From JAXGVG01 sp040773965 (GTDB lineage Bacteria; Pseudomonadota; Alphaproteobacteria; UBA9219): a stretch of 21,530 nt of DNA. The translations under genes and the position numbers were made by a program. Below the pieces are notes generated by a model. The model searched no databases, was not told the DNA's origin, and saw only the letters and a program-made list of their open reading frames with translations. This document shows, one piece after another, positions 1-6,758 of the stretch. The stretch spans positions 1 to 21,530 of the forward strand of contig JAXGVG010000013.1 in NCBI GenBank assembly GCA_040773965.1, in the 5' to 3' direction. The stretch's first letter is position 1; the number at the start of each line of letters is the position of its first letter.

Positions 1-798
1 CCAGCGCCGCCAGCACAACTTTCAGTTTCGTTTCTTTCGTGTGTTTATTCCGCATCCCAGTCATATCCGTTCCCTTTCCGTACTCGTTTAGGGACCTTAT
101 ATCACTGGTCTAAATTTTGGGGGGCAGCTCAATTCGATTTGTTGTTGTCGCCGTTTCCCGGCATGCAAAGGTTCAGTGAACTTTTGTCCGTCGTTCAGGT
201 CGGGTGGATCAAGCGCGTTCCAAAAACCGAAAGGATCATGCCGGAAGAATTCAACCCATCGCGGAAGGTTTTTTTTACGGGCGCCTATCACTATTACTTA
301 AAACTTGGCATGGAAAGGTTTTACGACGACTTTCGCGTCCTGTTCGATTCAGGGGTTGCGTGCAAACTGACCAAATCGCATGAGAACGAAGCCTTTGAAA
401 AATTTTTACGGGGCCGCAATGTCAATGTTTACCCTAGCCACGCGAATTCATTACATATTATGGATGAGAATGACGTTATTTTCACCCAGGCCCTTTCCTC
501 CGTGGGGCTTGAGTCCTGCATGCTTGGCAAGAAGGTCGTTTACATCCGGCACGGGCACCTCGATTATAAAGATCCCGTAGTCGAGCTTAAAGGCGCCGGA
601 AATATAACGTTTGTCAATTCGCCGCAGGAAGCCGCCGCGTTAGACAGAGCGTCGCTGCCCGGCAATACGGAGAGAATGGGTTATTTCGATTTTGCTTTGG
701 CCCGGTCTTCCGTTTGGGAGGCATACAATAAGATGAAAAGCAATCAGGGAACAATGCAACGGGAAAAAAACAACCTCTTATACGGGATGTCCGAATGA
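1..798 (+). CDS. GT-B-fold / CDP-glycerol glycerophosphotransferase-like protein, 5'-truncated by window edge
   Basis: The frame ending at 798 stays open back to base 1, with no in-frame ATG or GTG before a TTG at 139 and an ATG at 163. Codons just before 139 continue a segment reading FDLLLSPFPGM..., followed by VQVGWIK. This resembles the 'D-L-x-L-x-P-x-P ... V-x-G-(Y/W)-x-K' step found in GT-B enzymes such as CDP-glycerol glycerophosphotransferases, so the true start is probably left of the window. The C-terminal half has a second Rossmann-like element (TQALSSVGLESCMLGKKVVY), typical of the donor-binding side of GT-B transferases. The stop overlaps the next gene (ATGA at 795). The downstream nucleotidyltransferase suggests a role in transferring or activating a surface-glycan substituent. 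Substrate is unknown. The fold assignment is moderately secure; the exact function is inference. Confidence 0.55.
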   Translation, partial: PAPPAQLSVSFLSCVYSASQSYPFPFRTRLGTLYHWSKFWGAAQFDLLLSPFPGMQRFSELLSVVQVGWIKRVPKTERIMPEEFNPSRKVFFTGAYHYYLKLGMERFYDDFRVLFDSGVACKLTKSHENEAFEKFLRGRNVNVYPSHANSLHIMDENDVIFTQALSSVGLESCMLGKKVVYIRHGHLDYKDPVVELKGAGNITFVNSPQEAAALDRASLPGNTERMGYFDFALARSSVWEAYNKMKSNQGTMQREKNNLLYGMSE

Positions 799-1454
799 TT
801 CCCCAGACTGTTGTCATATGCGCTGCAGGACGCGGGACGCGCCTTGGCTTCAATATGCCAAAATGTCTTGTCGAGGTTTCGGGAAGGCCGGTCGTTCATC
901 ACCTGCTTGAGCAATTGACGCAGGTTCCCGATGTCCGGATGGTGGTTGGTTTTCAGGCGCAAAGTGTCGTCGATCATGTGAAAAAAATTCGATCCGATGT
1001 TACGTTTATTCATAATAAGGATTTTGCCACAACGTCTGTTTTGCAAAGCCTGTATCTGGGAATTCGGGAAATCAGGAATCCTTTTTTAGCTATTCACGGA
1101 GATATCATTCCTGAACGGAAAAGTTTTGCCGCTTTTCTGGGAGCCTGCGCCAGGGGAGCGCCTTTGGCTGCCCTGTGTCCGGCAGCAACGACAGACGCCC
1201 TATACGCCAATGTTGAAAAAGACGAGGAAGGCAATTTCACCATCATCGCGTTTCAACGCAAGCCTGTAACGCCTTGGGAATGGCCTGCCATTTGCTACAT
1301 CGTGCCGGAAATGATCGAAAACAATCCAACGCTTCTTTATCGGCAGCTGGAAAAGTATTTGCCAATACCGGCCGTGCCATTGACGTGTTGGGAGATAGAT
1401 ACGCGCGAGGATTATTTGCGCGCTACGCAAGAGATTCAATATGCCGCAGCTTAG
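795..1454 (+). CDS. LicC-like nucleotidyltransferase (NTP_transferase family)
   Basis: A 219-aa single-domain nucleotidyltransferase. The N-terminus has the signature AAGRGTRLG (about residues 10-18) followed by PK (K23), the NTP-binding loop and catalytic lysine of the sugar-phosphate/LicC superfamily. A 'H-G-D' segment near residues 95-98 is the likely metal-binding region, and the C-terminal EIDTREDY resembles the E-I-D-x-x-x-D-Y end of LicC-type cytidylyltransferases. The short length, with no left-handed beta-helix, fits LicC-like enzymes that activate phosphocholine or similar alcohol phosphates better than hexose-1-phosphate enzymes. The start overlaps the previous stop by 4 bp (ATGA), and its 3' end overlaps the next gene by 14 bp, so the three genes are translationally coupled. 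Nucleotide and substrate specificity cannot be read from the sequence. Confidence 0.75.
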   Translation: MIPQTVVICAAGRGTRLGFNMPKCLVEVSGRPVVHHLLEQLTQVPDVRMVVGFQAQSVVDHVKKIRSDVTFIHNKDFATTSVLQSLYLGIREIRNPFLAIHGDIIPERKSFAAFLGACARGAPLAALCPAATTDALYANVEKDEEGNFTIIAFQRKPVTPWEWPAICYIVPEMIENNPTLLYRQLEKYLPIPAVPLTCWEIDTREDYLRATQEIQYAAA

Positions 1455-2448
1455 AAAAGAAGACTGGTTTGAGCGATATATTTTGCCGGGCCTTGCCTGC
1501 GAGAAAGGCCGCATTCTGCCTATAAACATCGTTGGCCAAAAAGCAGCCGAGGTTCGGCAAACGCTCCTCGCCCGCGATTCCCGTCGTCAAATTGGCGTCT
1601 TGACGGCGGTCACGTCGGTTGACGACTGCAAGCAATGGCTTTTGCCACACAGCAGCACGATGGTTCTTGATCCCGATGTCGCAAAGGCCATCGCTCATTC
1701 TTCTCCCCTTATGGAGGCTGTCAGCTTGAAAACCGCTGGGTGGCTTATGATGCCGTTGGTTATCAGGCCCGAGCCTTTTTTGTACATACTGCGGGAGCCT
1801 TTTTCTTTTGAAGAACCCGTCGCCGACGATAACGCCGAAAACCGCTGGTGCTGGACGGCAAAAGCGGATCCGGCCGTTGTCGAGATTATTCATTGTCGGC
1901 CCGAGGGAGCCTATAGGGTTTCTTTTGTTCTTAGCAGTCAAAACCCGGGCAACTTCAAGATTGAATTGAACGGTCAGGGCCAGAAATTTTCCCTGAAAGG
2001 AAAGGAATTGGCAAGGACATGTATCTTTAAAATATCGCTCGGCGAAGGCGCAAATTTTCTTCGCATTTCGTTTGATGGCAAGCCTTTCCCGGTTGGTCCG
2101 GGCGACGAACGGAAGCAACTCTATTATTGTCTGAGCGGATTGAAAGTCGAAGCTTTAAACAATGACCTGGAAAACAAGATGGACAATAAAGAAACGTTAC
2201 GCGATCGCGTCATACGACGCGCGTTTCACAGGAACGGCTTTTTTGAAATCACGACTTTCGCTGCAGAATGCCGCTCCTTACAGACTATGGCGGGACTGCG
2301 CAGTTGCTTCGACTATCAGGAAGGATTTTCGCTTCGCGACTATAGGGCGAAGACAAGCCTTTTTGAGGCAAACACGGAAGGCCGACAGGCAGAGCCGGTC
2401 ATGTGGTACAGATTCAGCAAAACGCCTGCTCCCGGAAGCGAATGGTAG
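1441..2448 (+). CDS. Unknown protein of surface-polysaccharide cluster, with central beta-sandwich-like segment
   Basis: 335 aa, not recognised as a whole. Residues 1-105 form a mixed alpha/beta region without a known motif. Residues about 125-240 look like a beta-sandwich: alternating hydrophobic strands (YRVSFVLSS, FKIELNGQ, NFLRISFDG) ending in PVGPGDERKQLYYCLSGLKVE. This resembles the 'F-D-x-x-x-x-P-x-x-x-D-x-R-x-L-x-F-x-V-x-x-L-x-V' module often appended to proteins of capsule and O-antigen clusters. The C-terminal 95 residues are polar and unassigned. No signal peptide or membrane segment is visible, so it is probably cytoplasmic. It starts 14 bp inside the nucleotidyltransferase gene and ends one base short of a convergent gene. 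Coding status is supported by the operon overlap and by the absence of a better frame; function is unknown. Confidence 0.6.
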   Translation: MPQLRKEDWFERYILPGLACEKGRILPINIVGQKAAEVRQTLLARDSRRQIGVLTAVTSVDDCKQWLLPHSSTMVLDPDVAKAIAHSSPLMEAVSLKTAGWLMMPLVIRPEPFLYILREPFSFEEPVADDNAENRWCWTAKADPAVVEIIHCRPEGAYRVSFVLSSQNPGNFKIELNGQGQKFSLKGKELARTCIFKISLGEGANFLRISFDGKPFPVGPGDERKQLYYCLSGLKVEALNNDLENKMDNKETLRDRVIRRAFHRNGFFEITTFAAECRSLQTMAGLRSCFDYQEGFSLRDYRAKTSLFEANTEGRQAEPVMWYRFSKTPAPGSEW

Positions 2449-2449
2449 T

Positions 2450-2471
2450 TCAGCTAAAACGCCTTAGCTGA
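2450..2471. terminator. Perfect 8-bp inverted repeat between convergent genes
   Basis: TCAGCTAA (2450-2457) and TTAGCTGA (2464-2471) are exact reverse complements around a 6-base loop. The left arm contains the stop codon of the minus-strand glycosyltransferase and begins two bases after the plus-strand stop. There is no long T-tract on either side, so it is only a candidate bidirectional terminator or 3' stabilising hairpin. Confidence 0.4.
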
Positions 2472-4447
2472 CGATAGAACCAAAGGCAAAAGCGCTTGAG
2501 AAAGGTCGGCAAACGCAGGGCGGAAAACAAGGCTTTAAGAATAATCAGTCGTTCAGACGCGGAAATTTTGTCGATTTCCGTCAAATCAATGCTGCGGCGC
2601 AATCCTCGTGAGGAAGGCCATGCATCGTAGCGATCAAGGACGGCTTTGGGCATGAAGTCGCGAATAATCTCATCTTCGAAAAGGATTTCCCTGCATGCGC
2701 ACTCATCGTGCTTGGTATCGCGCGAGTCGACGAAGACAGTTGCTCGCCGTGAAGGGGCAGACTCGGCCTGAAGGGCCAGAGGGGCGGCGGCTTTATCGTT
2801 GAGATAGAGCAAGACCGGCGCCAGATCGGCCTCTTTCGGCGGATTCCGGAACAAAAAGCGCGCTTTGCCGAAGGGCTGATTCTTCGAGAAACCGAAAGGG
2901 TCAAGGCTGTTCTGGATCCTGTATTCTTCGTTGTCTCCTTTATTATATTTAATGACAGCCGAAGCATATGCCGATCCGGCGTGAGCGTGATCCAGTAGCG
3001 TTTTGACCAGTATGTGAATATGGCCGCTGAACAGCGTTTCGTTAGCGTCAACCACGCAAAAAAGGCCGCCGGGGGAAAGCGTTTGAAGCAGTTCGTACAG
3101 GACGGGGCCAAAGAGGTGACGATGGATAAATTTCCCGTTTTTGGACCAGGCACACAGATTGGCGGCCCGAAGCTCGATGGCGACGCCGCTGTGCTGGCAT
3201 TGTTTCATTATCAGTTTGCCGAATTTCGCGTTCGTCTCATTGTCGATAAGAAGGACGCAACGGAGGTTGGGATAGGTTTGGGATGCCGCGCTGTCGATGT
3301 GTTGTTGCAAGATGCTTTTATCATAAACGGGCAACAGGAGGAAAAGCGTGACAGGAGGCGTTTCGGCCAGCGCATAGGGTTGGGCCAGGGCGGCCTTGCG
3401 CTCCGCAAAACGGTTGTAGATTTGCGCCAGACTACGGTCCAGGGTAAAGCCCGCGCGGAAGATGTCCTGGGCGCGGCGGGCCAGATCCAACGCTTCTTCC
3501 GGGTTGTTGTCGATCCAGCGCAGGTGTTCGCGGATTTGCTGATGCGTGACGTCCGGCGGCTCGTTTGTATTCACATATAGCAACGTGTCGCCAAAGTGTT
3601 TACGGGCGAAGGCGTTTTCATCGCAAATAATGACGGCTCCCGCTGCAAGGCTTTCGAACAGGCGGTTGGACATAAGGCCGGATTCCTTATGCGCGCTTGA
3701 GGAGAGGACGAGGCTAATTCCCGCCGAGGCGATTTCCTTGACGATCGATACGCCGTCGAAGGGTATTTCGCCAACGTAGCTTTTATAGCCGCGCCAGACG
3801 TTGACGCCGAGAAAACGGCGTGGGCCATAAATGCGCAGACGTCCCGACTTGTCCATCATGTCGAGCAGTTCCTGGTTGCGCGATTTTTCGCCGCGCAGGC
3901 GTTCCCAGTTGATGCCGACATAAAACAGTTTCCGGTCGCCGAGTCCCGGCGGCAGCAAAGGTTCGGCCAATGAATGAAAGAGCGTAAAGAGAGGCGGATG
4001 CCGTTGAGGATCGTTATGAATCAAGCGCCGCACGTGGTCGTCGGCGCCGGGCGAATCGCAACTGAGAAAGTCGTCATGCGAAAGAAGATTGTCCGAAAAG
4101 CGACGGTATTCGCCTTCCCGGTATTCGTAGTAATAGCGCAAGGGATTCCACAGCGCGACAAAGGAAAAGAGATTGTAGGCTTTCGGGGTATCAAAGTGAA
4201 GATGAATGGCGAAGTCGAAATCTTCCGGCGTCGCCTTAACTTTCGGCGTGTCAAGCAGGTAGCCGTCCGGCGTTATTTCGACGCACTTAAGTCCCAGAAT
4301 CCTTGCCGCTCGTTTCAGGCGCGCGATAACCTCGACCTCGGCGTTATTGACGCCGGGCCAAAGCCGGACGACTCCAAAAGTTCCCGTCATTCCGTGCGGG
4401 ATTACGAACGTTGAAGGGGCGTTTGCTTCCGGCATTTTTTTGACCAT
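2450..4447 (-). CDS. Two-domain glycosyltransferase (CgeB-like GT-B domain plus GT2-like domain)
   Basis: 665 aa. Residues about 170-350 match the C-terminal half of CgeB/YkvP-type GT-B transferases: FYVGINWERLRG, then a donor-site helix NRLFESLAAGAVIICDEN (261-278) with the usual R/E pair, then a LLYVN turn. From about residue 365 a second domain starts like a GT2 enzyme (TLFLLLPVYDKS ... SQTYPNLRCVLLIDN). Its expected D-x-D metal motif reads DAN (467-469), an unusual form. The C-terminus is basic and aromatic (about 635-665), which may make peripheral membrane contact. The start is 10 bp after the Fcl-like gene's stop and lacks a strong Shine-Dalgarno; ATG codons at positions 1 and 5 are both possible. 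It is the last gene of the gmd operon and probably adds the GDP-6-deoxyhexose or a neighbouring sugar. Fusion order is clear; acceptor and donor are not. Confidence 0.75.
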   Translation of the reverse strand: MVKKMPEANAPSTFVIPHGMTGTFGVVRLWPGVNNAEVEVIARLKRAARILGLKCVEITPDGYLLDTPKVKATPEDFDFAIHLHFDTPKAYNLFSFVALWNPLRYYYEYREGEYRRFSDNLLSHDDFLSCDSPGADDHVRRLIHNDPQRHPPLFTLFHSLAEPLLPPGLGDRKLFYVGINWERLRGEKSRNQELLDMMDKSGRLRIYGPRRFLGVNVWRGYKSYVGEIPFDGVSIVKEIASAGISLVLSSSAHKESGLMSNRLFESLAAGAVIICDENAFARKHFGDTLLYVNTNEPPDVTHQQIREHLRWIDNNPEEALDLARRAQDIFRAGFTLDRSLAQIYNRFAERKAALAQPYALAETPPVTLFLLLPVYDKSILQQHIDSAASQTYPNLRCVLLIDNETNAKFGKLIMKQCQHSGVAIELRAANLCAWSKNGKFIHRHLFGPVLYELLQTLSPGGLFCVVDANETLFSGHIHILVKTLLDHAHAGSAYASAVIKYNKGDNEEYRIQNSLDPFGFSKNQPFGKARFLFRNPPKEADLAPVLLYLNDKAAAPLALQAESAPSRRATVFVDSRDTKHDECACREILFEDEIIRDFMPKAVLDRYDAWPSSRGLRRSIDLTEIDKISASERLIILKALFSALRLPTFLKRFCLWFYRQLRRFS

Positions 4448-4457
4448 GGAACGTTAC

Positions 4458-5393
4458 TTAATGACGGGCGGTGGCCGTATTTTGAGCATACCAGTCATAC
4501 GTTTTCGCAAGCGCTTCTTCAAGCGGAATGCCGCATGTAAAATCCGTTTGAGACAATTTGGAAATGTCATAGGCCCGGAAAATCTGGCCGTTTGGCCTGG
4601 TCGAGTCCCACACGACGCGATCCTGCAAGCCGGTATGGGCCGCCAGAATATCGACGACGTCGCGAATGCGCCGCGTGACGCCCGTGGCCATATTGACGGG
4701 GCCCTCCGCCTTTTCCATGATCGCGTGGAGAGCTCTGACAGCGTCTTTCACGTAGAGAAAATCGCGTTGGGCCGAGCCGTCGCCCCAAACGGTTATCTTC
4801 GCGCCCGTTTGTTTCGCGTCGTAGAACTTTTTAACAAGCGAGGGGATAACGTGACCGGTCTCCGTGTTAAAGCGGTCGTGCGGGCCGAACAGGTTTGTGC
4901 TTAGGACAAGCGCGAAGGGGGTGCCATAACTTTCACGGAAGGCCTCCAGTTGCGCCAGCATACCCCGTTTGGCCATGGCGTAACCGTATTCCGAAAAGTG
5001 CGGCAAGCCTTGCCAGAGGTCTTCCTCGCGAAGTGGATTGTTCGGCAGCGGGTCTGGGTACATGGCGACCGTTCCCATAGCCACGATTTTTTTTATGCCT
5101 GCGTTTTGGCAAGATTCGATAACGTGCGTATTGATCAGGGTGTTGTTGAGCCAGGCTTCGGCTTGATGGCGCATGTTTCCCATGATGCCGCGGACGAAAC
5201 CGGCCGTATGAAAAACACAGGAAGGTTTTACTTTGGCAAAATAGGCCGCGGTTGTTTTCCGATCGGTCAGGTCGCAGTCGTCACGGTTGGGAGCGGCGAC
5301 ATTTTTAAACCCTTTTTCGCGCAAATAGGCGACAAGGTTGGAGCCAACCAATCCGGCAGAGCCGGTGACAAGAATGGTGTCGTTCAATTCCAT
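4458..5393 (-). CDS. fcl: GDP-L-fucose synthase-like NAD(P)-dependent epimerase/reductase
   Basis: 311 aa, the usual length for GDP-4-keto-6-deoxy-D-mannose 3,5-epimerase/4-reductase. The Rossmann motif GSAGLVG is at residues 11-17 and the SDR catalytic pair is Y138-x3-K142. The diagnostic block TNLFGPHDRF...GHVIPSLVKKF (166-190) carries the His181 equivalent to the epimerase acid/base of E. coli Fcl (His179). The position of the second epimerase residue (Cys109 in E. coli, in S-S-C-I-Y-P) reads T-V-A-M-Y-P, so the cysteine is replaced by Ala110. It sits 22 bp after gmd, whose product is the expected substrate, and 10 bp before the glycosyltransferase. Family membership is secure. Whether it performs both epimerisations is doubtful, and the product could be another GDP-6-deoxyhexose. 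Confidence 0.85.
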   Translation of the reverse strand: MELNDTILVTGSAGLVGSNLVAYLREKGFKNVAAPNRDDCDLTDRKTTAAYFAKVKPSCVFHTAGFVRGIMGNMRHQAEAWLNNTLINTHVIESCQNAGIKKIVAMGTVAMYPDPLPNNPLREEDLWQGLPHFSEYGYAMAKRGMLAQLEAFRESYGTPFALVLSTNLFGPHDRFNTETGHVIPSLVKKFYDAKQTGAKITVWGDGSAQRDFLYVKDAVRALHAIMEKAEGPVNMATGVTRRIRDVVDILAAHTGLQDRVVWDSTRPNGQIFRAYDISKLSQTDFTCGIPLEEALAKTYDWYAQNTATARH

Positions 5394-5415
5394 CGATCGG
5401 TTCCGTAAAATCCAT

Positions 5416-6465
5416 TCAGACTGCGCATGAAGAACGTTTCACAGGAAAACTTTGGCGCTTCATGTCCGTCTGAACCATCAGGTTGACCAGCGATTCCAGG
5501 CTTGTTGCGGGCTCCCACCCAAGATTTTCCCTGGCTTTCCGGGCGTCGCCGACCAGAAGTTCGACTTCGGCCGGACGATAATACTGCGGGTTGATTCGGA
5601 TCCAGACTTTGCCGGTTTTCCTGTCGATGCCCGTTTCATCCGTTCCCGCGCCTTGCCAGACAAGCTCGACGTCGGCGGCTTGCGCCGCCATTTCCGCAAA
5701 GCGCCGGATAGTTGTCGTTACGCCCGTGGCGAGAACATAGTCCTCGGCCTTGTCTTGTTGAAGCATAAGCCACATGCCCCCGACATAATCGCCGGCAAAA
5801 CCCCAATCGCGTTTCGCGTCCAGGTTGCCGAGGCTAAGGCAGTCCTGTGCGCCGGACTTTATGGCGGCAAAGCCCATGGTGATTTTCCGCGTAACGAATT
5901 CAGGCCCGCGCAGGGGCGACTCATGATTGAAGAGAATTCCCGAACAGGCATAAAGGCCGTAGGATTCGCGATAGTTGACCGTAATCCAGTGTCCGTAAAG
6001 CTTGGCGGCGCCGTAGGGGCTGCGGGGATAAAAAGGGGTGTTTTCGTTTTGCGGAATGCCCTGAACCTTGCCGAACATTTCCGAAGTCGACGCTTGATAA
6101 AAACGGGTCCGGGGAGAAAAAAGGCGGATAGCTTCGAGAAGCCGCGTTACCGAAAGGCCGTCAACCTCTCCCGTGTAGATCGGTTGCGTGAAGGATGCGG
6201 GGACAAAGCTTTGGGCGGCCAGGTTGTAAAGTTCGTCGGGCTTCGTTTCGTCAATCATGCGCGAAAGGCTCGATTGGTCGGTTAGCTCCACGCACGACAA
6301 ATTGACCCGATCCTTGATTCCAAGCTCCTCGAGCCGCCAGAAATTCGGCGTGCTGGACCGGCGATAGGCGCCATATACTTCATAGCCCCGATCAAGCAAA
6401 AAATGAGCGAGGTAGGCGCCGTCCTGGCCTGAAATGCCCGTAATCAGGGCTTTTTTCTGTTTCAT
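5416..6465 (-). CDS. gmd: GDP-mannose 4,6-dehydratase
   Basis: 349 aa, the normal family length. It converts GDP-D-mannose to GDP-4-keto-6-deoxy-D-mannose in the cytoplasm. The NADP-binding GISGQDG is at residues 10-16, followed by AYLAHFLLDRGYEVYG. The catalytic block STSEMFG (126-132) supplies the Ser/Thr and Glu, and Y151-x3-K155 (SPYGAAKLYGHW) gives the tyrosine/lysine pair. The conserved stretches FNHESPLRG and RDWGFAGDYV are also present. It is the first gene of the gmd-fcl-glycosyltransferase operon and is divergent from manC, which makes its substrate. The upstream segment GGTGAC may be a weak ribosome binding site. Identification is secure. Confidence 0.95.
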   Translation of the reverse strand: MKQKKALITGISGQDGAYLAHFLLDRGYEVYGAYRRSSTPNFWRLEELGIKDRVNLSCVELTDQSSLSRMIDETKPDELYNLAAQSFVPASFTQPIYTGEVDGLSVTRLLEAIRLFSPRTRFYQASTSEMFGKVQGIPQNENTPFYPRSPYGAAKLYGHWITVNYRESYGLYACSGILFNHESPLRGPEFVTRKITMGFAAIKSGAQDCLSLGNLDAKRDWGFAGDYVGGMWLMLQQDKAEDYVLATGVTTTIRRFAEMAAQAADVELVWQGAGTDETGIDRKTGKVWIRINPQYYRPAEVELLVGDARKARENLGWEPATSLESLVNLMVQTDMKRQSFPVKRSSCAV

Positions 6466-6758
6466 ATGTCACCGGAAACGTTAATAAAGCGCGCCTTTTC
6501 GAGTTCGTGGCGCGCCACGTGTCCCTATCATAATTAAAAGAGGGTTGCAATGTTGGGTATTATAAGGCCTTAGAGTACATAATATTTTCGAATCAAGATT
6601 ATAGGGGACTTCTGCTGCCCAGGCATGGGGGCTGTTTCGGCGGTTTTTCCAGTTTATGGGTATGCCGTTTTTTGGGCCCGTGACGGAATTTGTTTGGGCA
6701 TGCTGCCCCGAAAGGTTTATGAGAAGAGCAACATGTAGAGCTTGGGGTAATCGTAAAG
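6466..6758. promoter_or_regulatory. Divergent gmd/manC intergenic region (293 bp)
   Basis: No credible gene lies here. The region is clearly more AT-rich in its middle (about 6520-6605) than the flanking genes. On the minus strand a perfect TATAAT (plus coordinates 6559-6564) could be the gmd -10, but no good -35 sits 16-18 bp away. A GGGCA/TGCCC stem (6696-6708) lies in the likely manC leader, and GGGGTAA ahead of ATG 6759 may be its ribosome binding site. It probably holds both operon promoters, but I cannot place the start sites. Confidence 0.5.
6506..6519. promoter_or_regulatory. Perfect 14-bp palindrome upstream of gmd
   Basis: CGTGGCGCGCCACG is fully self-complementary with no spacer, 40 bp upstream of the gmd start. 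It stands out as GC-only sequence next to AT-rich DNA. It could be an operator for the divergent gmd/manC promoters or simply a hairpin in the gmd leader. No regulator is known from the window. Confidence 0.35.

Noticed and set aside
3014..3580. 188-codon plus-strand frame inside the two-domain glycosyltransferase
   Set aside because: It is antisense to a protein with clear glycosyltransferase motifs; no independent signal.
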